Positions 9,363 to 17,864 of a stretch of 64,000 bases of DNA are shown in pieces. Under the pieces are notes generated by a model, which searched no databases, was not told where the DNA came from, and saw only the letters and a list, made by a program, of their open reading frames with translations. Source of the DNA: UBA4615 sp046046245 (GTDB taxonomy: Bacteria; Pseudomonadota; Gammaproteobacteria; Burkholderiales; Burkholderiaceae_E). A program made the translations under genes and the position numbers. Every line of letters starts with the position of its first letter. Within the stretch, counting starts at the first letter, position 1. The DNA is taken from positions 310,001 through 374,000 of the forward strand of contig JBJOKE010000003.1 of assembly GCA_046046245.1 (NCBI GenBank), in the 5' to 3' direction.

Positions 9363-10049
9363 ATGCGGCCCGGGCTGTCCGCGCTCGTCGTCCACGACCT
9401 GAAGAACCGGCTCGCGGTCCATGCGCAGCGGCTGGCCGAGCTCGCGGCCGCGCAGCCGGCGCTCGCCGACGCGATCGCGCCGCTGTGCGACGACGCCGAT
9501 GCGCTGCAGCGCCGGCTGGTGGCCTTCCTCACGCTCTACCGCAGCGACGTGCACGGCCTGGCCGCCGACGACCGCGAGGAGGACCCGGCGCACGTGCTGG
9601 CGCAGGCGGCGGCCTTCGGGCGGTCGCGGGTGGCGGGGACCGCGGTGACGGTCGAGGTCGACGCGTCGCGCGCGCCCGCCGAATGGTTCTTCGACGCCTG
9701 GCTGGTGGGCCTGGCGCTGGAGGCGGCGGTCGACAACGCCGCACGCTATGCGCGCTCGCGGATCCGGCTCGCCGCCGCGGTCGACGGCGACCGGCTGGTG
9801 CTCTCGGTCGAGGACGACGGGCCGGGCCTCGACGACGAGGACGCTGTCTGTCGCGCGGCGTCGGCGTCGCCGTCGGATCCGGCAGCCCCCGGACGCGGCG
9901 CGGTGCTGACCGGCCTGGGCACCGAGCTGTGCGCCACGGTCGCGCGGCTGCACGTCTGCGACGGCCGCAGCGGCGAGTTGCGGCTGGTCGACCGCACCGC
10001 CGCCGGCGAGGGCCTGCCGGGCACGCGCTTCGAGCTGCGCCTGCCCTGA
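9363..10049 (+). CDS. Minimal histidine kinase-like protein
   Basis: 228-residue soluble protein with no sensor or membrane segment. Residues 8-20 contain an H-box-like motif (His11 in HDLKN), and the C-terminal half is a GHKL ATPase: N-box around LEAAVDNAARYA, G1 box VEDDGPGL, and a G2-like LTGLG. It probably phosphorylates or dephosphorylates the TPR response regulator encoded 2 bases upstream. Being cytosolic and sensorless, it must take its signal from a partner protein. Whether it is an active kinase cannot be decided from sequence alone. Confidence 0.75.
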   Translation: MRPGLSALVVHDLKNRLAVHAQRLAELAAAQPALADAIAPLCDDADALQRRLVAFLTLYRSDVHGLAADDREEDPAHVLAQAAAFGRSRVAGTAVTVEVDASRAPAEWFFDAWLVGLALEAAVDNAARYARSRIRLAAAVDGDRLVLSVEDDGPGLDDEDAVCRAASASPSDPAAPGRGAVLTGLGTELCATVARLHVCDGRSGELRLVDRTAAGEGLPGTRFELRLP

Positions 10050-10098
10050 GGCGCCGCCCGGCCCGGCCTTGGCGGGGCGCGCCGGCCAGCGGGCCGGA

Positions 10099-10240
10099 TC
10101 AGGCCTCCGGCACCTCGAGGTCGAGCAGCGGCGCGTACTGCTGCGCGCCGAAGATATCCGGGTCGCCGGCGCTGCCGCTCGGGTTCGGCCGGCGGTAGAT
10201 GCGTGGAGCCGTCGACGGGTTCGTTCGCGGCGGCGCTCAT
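10099..10240 (-). pseudogene. Probable small third cistron broken by a frameshift
   Basis: An ATG at 10240 lies 7 bases after the stop of the upstream RraA-like gene on the same strand. It opens in frame with about 14 plausible residues (MSAAANEPVDGSTH), then loses sense. The neighbouring frame, closed by TGA at 10239, gives a sensible C-terminus with strong third-position GC (about 33 residues from IYRRPNPSG to LLDLEVPEA and a stop at 10099). A single-base indel near 10195-10210 would join them into one protein of roughly 47 residues. It could be a true frameshift, a sequencing error, or chance; the operon-like spacing favours a real gene. Confidence 0.35.
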
Positions 10241-10247
10241 GCCGATC

Positions 10248-10913
10248 TCAGCGGAAGCCGTACACCTGCATCGTCGTCTCCCCCGCCTCCAGCCGCTCGA
10301 CGATCCGCGCCTCCTCGGCCTCGCGCACGCGGCCCCGCTCGACGATGCCCGCCGCCCGCCCGCGCGGCAGCACCACCACGCCGTCGGCGTCGCCGAACAC
10401 CAGGTCGCCGGGCTGCACCGCGATCTCGCCCATCTGCAACGGATGGCCCAGCCAGCCCGGCGCGCCGAGGTCCTTGCCGGTGCCGCGGATGCAGACGCCG
10501 TCGGAGAACACCGGGAAGCCCATCCTCGCGAGCAGCCGTGCGTCGCGCACGCCGCCGTCGATCACCAGGCCGGCGAGGCCGCGCACCCGCGCGGCGGTGG
10601 CCATGATCTCGCCCCAGTAGCCGTGCTCGCGTGCGCCGGACACGTGCACCACCAGCACGTCGCCAGGCTTCGCGAGCTCGAGCGCGCGGTGCAGCCAGAG
10701 GTTGTCGCCCGGCGGCGAGTGGACGGTGAAGGCCGGCCCGCAGACGCGCATCTCCGGGTCCACCGGCTTGATCGCCGAGGGCAGCGCGCCGACCTTCGAG
10801 CCCGCCTCGTGCAGCGTCGCCGACGACAGCGCCGACGCGGCCGCGACCACCTCGGGCGCCACGCGCTCGAAGTCCACCCGCGCGAGCGGCCGCCAGTCGT
10901 ACACGGCGCTCAC
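10248..10913 (-). CDS. RraA/HMG-aldolase family protein, copy B
   Basis: 221-residue member of the family that includes 4-hydroxy-4-methyl-2-oxoglutarate (HMG) aldolase and the RNase E regulator RraA. Signature elements are GPAFTV, GYWGEI, the Arg-containing motif DGGVRD, and the C-terminal PGDLVFGDADGVVVLP. In the aldolases the G-G-x-R-D arginine and the Asp bind metal and pyruvate; both are here. It starts with GTG at 10913, overlapping the stop of copy A (GTGA), so translation is coupled. Probably a metal-dependent oxo-acid aldolase/decarboxylase. Confidence 0.85.
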   Translation of the reverse strand: MSAVYDWRPLARVDFERVAPEVVAAASALSSATLHEAGSKVGALPSAIKPVDPEMRVCGPAFTVHSPPGDNLWLHRALELAKPGDVLVVHVSGAREHGYWGEIMATAARVRGLAGLVIDGGVRDARLLARMGFPVFSDGVCIRGTGKDLGAPGWLGHPLQMGEIAVQPGDLVFGDADGVVVLPRGRAAGIVERGRVREAEEARIVERLEAGETTMQVYGFR

Positions 10914-11575
10914 GACCGGTCTCCCCGGGTCTGCAGGCTGTGGTAGCGGAACTGCTTCCTCGCCTCGTCGAGCCGCATCCCGCCGCGCACCGCCTCGCGG
11001 ATCGCGTCTTCGGCGCGTTCGATCTCCTCGGCGATCTCCAGCACGCGGTCCTCGTGCGCGCGCGGCAGGCAGACCACGCCGTCGGCGTCGCCGCGAAGCA
11101 GGTCGCCGGGCTCGACGCGGACGTCGGCGATCGCCACCGGCGTGCCGGTCGCGACGACCTGGACGCGGTCCTTGCCGGTGCGCATCCAGTGGTCGCGGCT
11201 GTAGATCGGATAGCCGAGCTTCAGGCACAGCGCGACGTCGCGGCAGATGCCGTCGATCACCGTGCCTGCGATGCCGCGCCGATGCGCGATCTCGGTGAGG
11301 ATGTCGCCCCAGACGGTCGCGTCGTCGCGCCCGCCGTTGTCGAGCACCACCACGCTGCCGGGCGGCACGTCGTCGATGTAGTCGCCGACGGTGCCGGGCG
11401 GGTTCGACGCGGGACCGTACTGCAGCGTCCACGCGCGTCCGGTCATCCGGAACGCGGTATCGCGCGGCTTGATGCGGTAGCACTGCCCGACGATGCCGAG
11501 GCGGTCGAGCGCGTCGCTGAGTGTGGCTGTGTCGAGTCGCGCCGCGCGCGCGAGGTTGCGGTCTTCGGTCTGCAT
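10910..11575 (-). CDS. RraA/HMG-aldolase family protein, copy A
   Basis: 221-residue paralogue of the next gene, with GDILTEI, DGICRD and PGDLLRGDADGVVCLP. Where copy B has GGVRD this one has GICRD, so the pyruvate-binding Arg-Asp pair is kept. Start is ATG 11575; a GTG one codon upstream is in frame. Two tandem diverged copies suggest a heteromeric enzyme or two enzymes acting on related branched 2-oxo acids from aromatic or methylated acid breakdown. Substrate is not deducible. Confidence 0.85.
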   Translation of the reverse strand: MQTEDRNLARAARLDTATLSDALDRLGIVGQCYRIKPRDTAFRMTGRAWTLQYGPASNPPGTVGDYIDDVPPGSVVVLDNGGRDDATVWGDILTEIAHRRGIAGTVIDGICRDVALCLKLGYPIYSRDHWMRTGKDRVQVVATGTPVAIADVRVEPGDLLRGDADGVVCLPRAHEDRVLEIAEEIERAEDAIREAVRGGMRLDEARKQFRYHSLQTRGDRS

Positions 11576-11634
11576 CACGGTGCTCGTCCCTGATCGGCGG
11601 TCGCAACCGCAGCGACGATGACGGCGGGCCCGGG

Positions 11635-11652
11635 ACGTTTCCGCGGAAACGT
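11635..11652. promoter_or_regulatory. 18-bp perfect palindrome between rraA-like pair and gyrB
   Basis: ACGTTTCCGCGGAAACGT, perfect on both strands, 26 bases beyond the gyrB stop. The 16-base core CGTTTCCGCGGAAACG recurs just after mnmE at 24447-24462. It may be a protein-binding site (its arms resemble those of ParB parS sites) or a short transcription-end hairpin; no T-tract follows. Confidence 0.5.
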
Positions 11653-11678
11653 CGGGCGCGCCGCCCCGCCGGATCGCC

Positions 11679-14342
11679 TCACACGTCGATGTTCCGCGCG
11701 CCCAGCGCGTTCTGCTCGATGAATGCGCGCCGCGGCTCCACCTCGTCGCCCATCAGCTTGGTGAAGATCTGGTCCGCCGCGATCACGTCCTCGATCTGCA
11801 CCCTCAGCAGCCGCCGGACCGACGCGTCCATCGTCGTCTCCCAGAGCTGGGACGCGTTCATCTCGCCCAGGCCCTTGTAGCGCTGCCGGCCGACGTTGCG
11901 CTCGGCATCGGTCAGCAGCCAACGCATCGCGTCGCGGAAGTCGATCACCGCGTGCGCGCGCTGCCGGTCGCCATCGCCGCGGCGGATCTCGGCGCCCTCG
12001 CCCACCAGGCCGCCCACGGTCAGCGCGCAGTCCACGAGGGTCCGGTAGTCGGCCGACAGCAGGAAGTGGGCGTCGAGCACCGACACGCGGACGTTGCCGT
12101 GATGGTGGCGCTCGATCCGCAGCGTCCAGGCCTCGTCCTTGTCGTCGAATCTCGGGACGACGGTCGCGCCCGCCTGGCTGTCGATGCGCTGCGCCTCGCT
12201 CTTGTAGCGGGCCATCGCCGCCTGCAGTCGCTCGGCCGACGCGATGGCGGCCGCCTCGGTCGAGAGGTCGAGCTCGCAGCCGTCGAGGATGGCGCGCAGC
12301 GCATCGGGGTCGATGATCTTCGACAGGCGGTCGATCACCGCCTCGGCGAGGAAGTACTTGCGCGCGAGTTCGCCGAGCGCGTCGCCGGAGATCGCCCCGG
12401 GCGAATCGACCGCGGCCTGGGTCGCGGCCGCGGCCGTCGAACCGGCGGCGTTCGCCGCGCCCACGCGAGCCTCGTACTCGGTCTTCACGGTGGCGTTCGG
12501 CAGCAGCACCGCCCCCTCGAGCGCCAGCTTCATCATGTACTGGTTGAGCTCGTGGTCGTCCTTCAGGTAGCGCTCGTCCTTGCCGTGCTTGACCTTGTAG
12601 AGCGGCGGCTGCGCGATGTAGATGTGGCCGCGCTCGACCAGCTCGGGCATCTGTCGGTAGAACAGCGTCAGCAGCAGCGTGCGGATGTGCGCGCCGTCCA
12701 CGTCCGCGTCGGTCATGATGATGATGCGGTGGTAGCGCAGCTTGTCCGCATTGAAGTCGCCCACGCCGTTGCCGGTGCCGATGCCGGTGCCCAGCGCGGT
12801 GATCAGGGTGGCGATCTGCTCGGAGCCGATCAGCTTCTCGAATCGCGCACGCTCGACGTTCAGCACCTTGCCGCGCAGCGGCAGGATCGCCTGGAACTTC
12901 CGGTCGCGGCCCTGCTTGGCCGAACCGCCCGCGGAGTCGCCCTCGACGATGAAGATCTCGGACTTGGCCGGGTCCTTCTCCTGGCAGTCGGCGAGCTTGC
13001 CGGGCAGGCCGGTGCCCGAGAGCACGGACTTTCGGGTCATCTCGCGCGCCTTGCGCGCGGCCTCGCGGGCGCGCGCGGCCTCGACGATCTTCTCGCAGAT
13101 GATCTTCGCGTCGGCCGGCTTCTCGAGCAGGAAGTCCTCGAGCGCCGCGGCCACGATCTCCTCGACCGCAGGACGGGCCTCGGAGGAGACGAGCTTCTCC
13201 TTGGTCTGCGACGAGAACTTCGGATCGGCCATCTTCACCGACAGCACGCAGGCCAGGCCTTCGCGCATGTCGTCGCCGGCGGTCTCGACCTTCGCGCGCT
13301 TCGCGAGCTCGTTCTCGACGATGTACTTGTTGATGACCCGCGTCATCGCCGCGCGCAGGCCGGTCAGGTGCGTGCCGCCATCCTTCTGCGGGATGTTGTT
13401 CGTGTAGCAGAGCACCTGCTCGTTGTACGAGGTGTTCCACTGCATCGCCACCTCGACGTAGACCCGCTTGCGCTCGGAGCCCACGTCGACCTCGCGCTCG
13501 CCGGTCGCGTAGAACACGGTCGGGTTCAGCGCAGTCTTGGTCTCGTTGATGTAGGTGACGAAGCCGCCCACGCCGCCGGCGAACGAGAACTCCTCCTCCT
13601 TGCCCTGGCGCTGGTCGACCAGCCGGATCTTCACGCCGTTGTTCAGGAACGAGAGCTCGCGCAGCCGCTTGCTGAGGATCTCGTAGTGGAAGGTGATGTC
13701 GGTGAAGATCTCGACGTCGGGCAGGAAGTGGACCTCGGTACCGCGCTTGTCGGTGGTGCCGGTGACGTGCATCGGCGAGACCTCGAAGCCGTCCACCACC
13801 TCGATCAGCCGGTTCTGCGGCACGCCGCGCTCGAACTCGATCTGGTGCACCTTGCCGTCGCGCTTGACGGTCAGGCGCAGCCACTTCGAGAGCGCGTTCA
13901 CGCACGAGACGCCCACGCCGTGCAGGCCGCCGGACACCTTGTAGCTGTTCTGGTTGAACTTGCCGCCCGCGTGGAGCTCGGTCAGCGCGATCTCGGCGGC
14001 CGAGCGCTTGGGCTCGTGCTTGTCGTCCATCTTCACGCCGGTCGGGATGCCGCGGCCGTTGTCGACGACGGAGATCGAGTTGTCGGTGTGTATGGTGACG
14101 ACGATGTCGTCGCAGAACCCGGCGAGCGCCTCGTCGATCGAGTTGTCGACCACCTCGAACACCAGGTGGTGCAGACCGGTGCCGTCGGAGGTGTCCCCGA
14201 TGTACATGCCCGGCCGCTTGCGGACGGCCTCCAGGCCCTCGAGGATCTGGATCGATCCGGCGCCGTAGTCGTCGGCCTGCGGGGCCTGCGCATCGCTGCC
14301 GACGGGCGGCGTCTCGGGGAGGATCGGTTGGACTGCTGCCAT
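11679..14342 (-). CDS. gyrB: DNA gyrase subunit B
   Basis: 887-residue ATPase subunit of DNA gyrase, which introduces negative supercoils. The N-terminal GHKL ATPase has RKRPGMYIGDT, the Asn/Asp ATP-site residues in VDNSIDEA and VDNGRGIP, and the GGKFN...GGLHGVG lid. The C-terminal half has the TOPRIM elements VEGDSAGGSAKQGRDR and DADVDGAHIRTLLLT, followed by a proteobacterial insert and the final ARNIDV. Longer than E. coli GyrB (804) mainly through an Ala-rich insert around residue 640. Start ATG 14342. Lies downstream of dnaN in the classical dnaA-dnaN-gyrB order, without recF. Confidence 0.98.
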   Translation of the reverse strand: MAAVQPILPETPPVGSDAQAPQADDYGAGSIQILEGLEAVRKRPGMYIGDTSDGTGLHHLVFEVVDNSIDEALAGFCDDIVVTIHTDNSISVVDNGRGIPTGVKMDDKHEPKRSAAEIALTELHAGGKFNQNSYKVSGGLHGVGVSCVNALSKWLRLTVKRDGKVHQIEFERGVPQNRLIEVVDGFEVSPMHVTGTTDKRGTEVHFLPDVEIFTDITFHYEILSKRLRELSFLNNGVKIRLVDQRQGKEEEFSFAGGVGGFVTYINETKTALNPTVFYATGEREVDVGSERKRVYVEVAMQWNTSYNEQVLCYTNNIPQKDGGTHLTGLRAAMTRVINKYIVENELAKRAKVETAGDDMREGLACVLSVKMADPKFSSQTKEKLVSSEARPAVEEIVAAALEDFLLEKPADAKIICEKIVEAARAREAARKAREMTRKSVLSGTGLPGKLADCQEKDPAKSEIFIVEGDSAGGSAKQGRDRKFQAILPLRGKVLNVERARFEKLIGSEQIATLITALGTGIGTGNGVGDFNADKLRYHRIIIMTDADVDGAHIRTLLLTLFYRQMPELVERGHIYIAQPPLYKVKHGKDERYLKDDHELNQYMMKLALEGAVLLPNATVKTEYEARVGAANAAGSTAAAATQAAVDSPGAISGDALGELARKYFLAEAVIDRLSKIIDPDALRAILDGCELDLSTEAAAIASAERLQAAMARYKSEAQRIDSQAGATVVPRFDDKDEAWTLRIERHHHGNVRVSVLDAHFLLSADYRTLVDCALTVGGLVGEGAEIRRGDGDRQRAHAVIDFRDAMRWLLTDAERNVGRQRYKGLGEMNASQLWETTMDASVRRLLRVQIEDVIAADQIFTKLMGDEVEPRRAFIEQNALGARNIDV

Positions 14343-14459
14343 GCTGGAGGAGCCTCGTCTTGATGTGATGTTCGAAGCGCGGTCCGGTGGACCGGTCAGG
14401 ACACGAAACGGGCGTTCACGTGGTTCCGGAAGGCCCACGGAAGCGTCGTCGATCCACCC

Positions 14460-15566
14460 TCAGATCCTCATCGGCATCACGACGTACTTGAACCCGTCGT
14501 CGCCGGGCACCGAGATCAGCGCGCTGGAGTTGGCGTCGCCGAACTCGACCTTGACCTGCTCGGTCTTCAGGTTGTCGAGCACGTCGAGCAGGTAGGTGAC
14601 GTTGAAGCCGATGTCGAGCGCGTCGCCGCCGTAGTCGACGTCGAGCTCCTCGACCGCCTCCTCCTGCTCGGCGTTGGTGGTCTGCACCTTGAGTGCATCG
14701 GGCGACAGCGTGAAGCGCACGCCCTTGAACTTGTCGGACGTGAGGATCGAGGCGCGCTTGAGCGCGTCCGCGAACAGCGGCCGCTCGAGCACGATCGACT
14801 TGCGGTATCCCTGCGGGATCACACGCTGGTAATCGGGGAACTTGCCCTCGACCAGCTTCGACAGCAGGTCGACCTCGCCGAAGCGGAAGCGGATCTGGTT
14901 CTGCGCGATGTCGATCGTGACCGGCTCGTCGCTGTCGGCCAGCAGGCGCTGCAGCTCGGTGACGGTCTTGCGCGGAACGATCACGTCGCTGCGCCCGTCG
15001 TGCTCGGTGCCCAGCGGGGCGGCGCAATAGGCGAGCCGATGGCCGTCGGTGGCCACGACGCGGACGTTCGCAGCATCGACCACCAGCAGCAGCCCGTTCA
15101 GGTAGTAGCGGATGTCCTGCTGGGCCATCGCGAAGTGGACCATTGCGAACAGGTGCTTCAGCTGCTTCTGCGGCAGCGTGATCGAGGCGCCCGCGGCCGG
15201 TGCGGGGGCGAGCGTGGGGAACTCCTCGGGCCCGAGGGTCTGCAGCGCGAATCGGCTCTTGCCGGCCTGGATGCTCAGCTTCCTGGAGGCCAGGCTGATG
15301 CCCACCTCGACGTCGGGCAGCGACTTGAGGATGTCGATCAGCTTGCGCGCGTTGACGGTGATCGCCGTGTCTTCGCGGCCGGCACCGAGGGAGGCGGCCG
15401 TCGTGATCTGGATCTCGATGTCGGTCGCGAGGAAGGAGACCTGCTCGCCCTGCTTGCGCACCAGGACGTTGGCCAGGATCGGAAGCGTGTGACGACGCTC
15501 GACGATGCCCGCCACCGTCTGCAGCGGGCGCAGGATCGCGTCGCGGGTGGCCTTGATCATCAACAT
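14460..15566 (-). CDS. dnaN: DNA polymerase III beta subunit (sliding clamp)
   Basis: 368-residue sliding clamp that tethers DNA polymerase III to DNA. Typical beta-clamp features: three repeated domains, N-terminal RDAILRPLQTV-GIVERR, mid-protein VVATDGHRLAY, and C-terminal YVVMPMR(I). Length is exactly typical. The start at 15566 is preceded by AAAAGGA about 8 bases upstream; an ATG two codons later is also in frame. Downstream of dnaA across a 289-base gap with DnaA boxes. Confidence 0.98.
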   Translation of the reverse strand: MLMIKATRDAILRPLQTVAGIVERRHTLPILANVLVRKQGEQVSFLATDIEIQITTAASLGAGREDTAITVNARKLIDILKSLPDVEVGISLASRKLSIQAGKSRFALQTLGPEEFPTLAPAPAAGASITLPQKQLKHLFAMVHFAMAQQDIRYYLNGLLLVVDAANVRVVATDGHRLAYCAAPLGTEHDGRSDVIVPRKTVTELQRLLADSDEPVTIDIAQNQIRFRFGEVDLLSKLVEGKFPDYQRVIPQGYRKSIVLERPLFADALKRASILTSDKFKGVRFTLSPDALKVQTTNAEQEEAVEELDVDYGGDALDIGFNVTYLLDVLDNLKTEQVKVEFGDANSSALISVPGDDGFKYVVMPMRI

Positions 15567-15619
15567 CGTGTGGTCCTTTTATATGACTGTTGTTGGTTAG
15601 CTGTTGTGGTCGGTGGATA

Positions 15620-15628
15620 TGTGGACAA
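15620..15628 (-). promoter_or_regulatory. DnaA-box-like site
   Basis: TTGTCCACA on the minus strand, one mismatch from the TTATCCACA consensus, beside the AT-rich stretch upstream of dnaN. Confidence 0.5.
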
Positions 15629-15811
15629 GCCCGCTCAGCCGCTCCACGCCTGGCTCGGCGGGATTCGCGAACCCTGTGCACCGACCTGCTGGCGGATTTG
15701 TACGACTGTTGACGAAGAGTGAGGGTCCCGTGAGATCACCGACTTGTTCCCTCCGAGTCCCCGTTCCATCCACTGCCAGGCCCACAGCTCGTCCACCGCC
15801 GATGCACAGGC

Positions 15812-15832
15812 TTGTCCACGGGCTTGCCCACA
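15812..15832 (+). promoter_or_regulatory. Pair of DnaA-box-like sites
   Basis: TTGTCCACG (15812-15820) and TTGCCCACA (15824-15832) in the same orientation, 12 bases apart from start to start, just beyond the dnaA stop. Each has two mismatches from TTATCCACA, so they would be weak sites. Confidence 0.4.
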
Positions 15833-15855
15833 GCGCGCATGCAAGCTCGCGTCGC

Positions 15856-17331
15856 TCACAGGTACTCCCTGAGCGTCTGCTCGAGCACGTGGATCTGGTG
15901 GTTCAGCTCGGGCCGGTGCTGCCTGAGCTCGGCGATCTTGCGGACCGCATGCAGCACGGTCGTGTGGTCGCGCCCGCCGAAGAGCTCGCCGATCTCGGGC
16001 AGGCTCTTCTGCGTCAGCTCCTTCGCCAGGTACATCGCGATCTGCCGGGGCAGCGCGATGTTGGCCGGCCGACGCTTCGAATACATGTCGGCCACCTTCA
16101 TCTTGTAGAAGTCGGCGACGGTCTTCTGGATGAACTCGACCGAGATCTGTCCGCGGTTGAACGACAGCAGGTCCTTGAGCGCCTCCTTCACCACCTCCAG
16201 CGAGATCGGCTGGTTGCGGAACTGCGCGTAGGCGAGGATCCGGCGCAGCGCGCCCTCGAGCTCGCGGACGTTCTGGCGGATGTGCTTGGCGACGAAGAAG
16301 GCGACGTCCTCGTCGAGCGGGTGGCCGGCGAATTCCGCCTTCCTCATCAGGATCGCCACCCGCATCTCGAGCTCGGGCGGCTCGATCGCGACGATCAGCC
16401 CCGAGTTGAAGCGGGAGATCAGCCGGTCGTCGATGCCCGACATCTCCTTCGGATAGGTATCCGAGGTGATGATGATCTGCTTGCGCTCGGCGATCAGGTT
16501 CTCGAAGGCGTAGAAGAACTCCTCCTGGGAGCGCTCCTTGCCGGCGAAGAACTGGATGTCGTCGATCAGCAGCAGGTCCAGGGATTGGTAGTACCGCTTG
16601 AATTCGTCGACCGACTGCCGCCGGATCGAGGCGACCATGTCCTGGAAGAACTGGTTCGCGGTGATGTAGCGGATGTTCGCGCCCGGGGCCCGCGACAGGA
16701 TGGCGTTGCCCACCGCGTGGATCAGGTGGGTCTTGCCCAGGCCCACGCCGCCGTAGAGGAACAGCGGGTTGTAGGCGCCGCCCGGCCGCTCCGCCACCTG
16801 CAGCGCGGCAGCCCGCGCCAGGTCGTTGGCCTTGCCGGTGACGAAGGTCTCGAAGGTGAGGTCCGGGTTCAGCCGCGAGCGCTCGGCCGCGGGCGACACC
16901 GAGGGCTGCAATGCCGAGAAGCCGGGCGCAGGCTTCGCCGGCCCGTGATCCGCGGCGCCGCGCTCGACCGACCCGGTCTGTGCCGCGAAGCCCGGCAGCG
17001 GCGCGCCTTGGGGCTGCACGCCTTCGTGCGGCGCCTGACCGTTCAGCGGTGCGCCGGCGGGACGCGTCTCGCCCTCGGGCTCCATCGCCGCGGCGATCTC
17101 GAAGCTCACGCGCGTCTCGGGGCTGATCAGCTGCGCGGCGAGCTCCGCGATCCGGTCGCCGTACTGCGAGCGGACCCAGTCGAGCTTCACGCGGTTAGGC
17201 GCCCCGAGCTTCAGCGTCTGATCGCCCTCGTCGTAGCCCAGGAACACCAGCGGCTTGATCCACGTGCGGTACATCTGGGCCGGCAGCTCGCTCTCCAGGT
17301 GCGACGCGCAGGCTTGCCACAGATCGTTCAT
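15856..17331 (-). CDS. dnaA: Chromosomal replication initiator DnaA
   Basis: 491-residue initiator that binds DnaA boxes and opens the origin. Domain I (1-90) has the LW-ACASHLESELP-Q-Y-TWIKPL pattern, followed by a Pro/Ala/Gly-rich linker (about 90-155). The AAA+ domain follows with LNPDLTFETFV, Walker A GGVGLGKTH, Walker B LLLIDDIQF, and sensor regions. Domain IV ends with the DnaA signature GGRDHTTVLHA. All ATP- and DNA-binding motifs are present. It faces rpmH across a 359-base region with a perfect DnaA box, as in most proteobacteria. Confidence 0.98.
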   Translation of the reverse strand: MNDLWQACASHLESELPAQMYRTWIKPLVFLGYDEGDQTLKLGAPNRVKLDWVRSQYGDRIAELAAQLISPETRVSFEIAAAMEPEGETRPAGAPLNGQAPHEGVQPQGAPLPGFAAQTGSVERGAADHGPAKPAPGFSALQPSVSPAAERSRLNPDLTFETFVTGKANDLARAAALQVAERPGGAYNPLFLYGGVGLGKTHLIHAVGNAILSRAPGANIRYITANQFFQDMVASIRRQSVDEFKRYYQSLDLLLIDDIQFFAGKERSQEEFFYAFENLIAERKQIIITSDTYPKEMSGIDDRLISRFNSGLIVAIEPPELEMRVAILMRKAEFAGHPLDEDVAFFVAKHIRQNVRELEGALRRILAYAQFRNQPISLEVVKEALKDLLSFNRGQISVEFIQKTVADFYKMKVADMYSKRRPANIALPRQIAMYLAKELTQKSLPEIGELFGGRDHTTVLHAVRKIAELRQHRPELNHQIHVLEQTLREYL

Positions 17332-17486
17332 CGGGTCGGTCGTTCGCTGGCGCGTCGGGGGAGCGGTTGGGGCGCGATCCGCTTCCGTCGCCTGCCGGGG
17401 GATCGCATCCGGGCGCTCGGCCCGCGGCTCCCCGACCCGGCTCGGCGCTGCGAGCGAATCGTCTGATAGGAAACGAGAATTTTACC

Positions 17487-17495
17487 TTATCCACA
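17487..17495 (+). promoter_or_regulatory. Perfect DnaA box
   Basis: TTATCCACA, the consensus 9-mer, preceded by an AT-rich stretch (GAGAATTTTACC) between dnaA and rpmH. Confidence 0.8.
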
Positions 17496-17630
17496 GGCCG
17501 AAAGCACGGCAGCCCGACCATCCCGCTCCCCGCCCGACCCTGCCGTGGGGCCCGCCGCTGGCTCCCTGCCGGCGCCCTGTCGGTTCCCCGGCCGACCCGG
17601 TATCGCGCCGACCCCCCGGCCCCGCGCAAA

Positions 17631-17660
17631 TTGACAGCCCGCACCCGGCTTTGATGTAAT
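17631..17660 (+). promoter_or_regulatory. Sigma-70 promoter of rpmH
   Basis: A perfect -35 TTGACA (17631-17636), 18-base spacer, and -10 TGTAAT (17655-17660), ending 30 bases before the rpmH ATG. Position and quality fit the strong ribosomal-protein promoter expected here. Confidence 0.75.
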
Positions 17661-17690
17661 GGCAGGCTTTTTCCCGAAACGGCTCGAATC

Positions 17691-17825
17691 ATGAAACGCA
17701 CGTATCAACCTTCCGTGGTCCGTCGCAAACGCACCCACGGCTTCCTGGTGCGGATGAAGACCCGCGGTGGCCGCGCGGTGATCCGTGCCCGTCGCGCCAA
17801 GGGTCGCAAGCGCCTCGGCGTCTGA
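17691..17825 (+). CDS. rpmH: 50S ribosomal protein L34
   Basis: 44-residue ribosomal protein, highly basic, with the invariant MKRTYQPS start and FLVRMKTRGGR and RRAKGRKRL blocks. Too short for most ORF callers but unmistakable. First gene of the rpmH-rnpA-yidD-yidC cluster; its promoter is at 17631-17660. Confidence 0.98.
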   Translation: MKRTYQPSVVRRKRTHGFLVRMKTRGGRAVIRARRAKGRKRLGV

Positions 17826-17864
17826 CCGGCGCGCCGGACCCCGGCCACCACGCGTGAACCTCGC

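Larger units (their letters stand above)
15567..15855. other. dnaA-dnaN intergenic region, candidate origin segment
   Basis: 289 bases without a gene. A relatively AT-rich stretch (about 15577-15606) lies next to dnaN and three DnaA-box-like 9-mers follow: TTGTCCACA on the minus strand at 15620-15628, TTGTCCACG at 15812-15820 and TTGCCCACA at 15824-15832. The arrangement suits DnaA autoregulation or an origin of replication. None of the three is a perfect TTATCCACA. Confidence 0.5.
17332..17690. other. rpmH-dnaA intergenic region, candidate oriC
   Basis: 359 bases between the divergent dnaA and rpmH genes. Holds one perfect DnaA box (17487-17495), an AT-rich patch directly before it (17461-17490, unusual in this GC-rich sequence), and a strong rpmH promoter (17631-17660). 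I see no small gene here. This and the dnaA-dnaN gap are the two candidates for oriC; the perfect box favours this one or its role in dnaA autoregulation. Confidence 0.5.
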
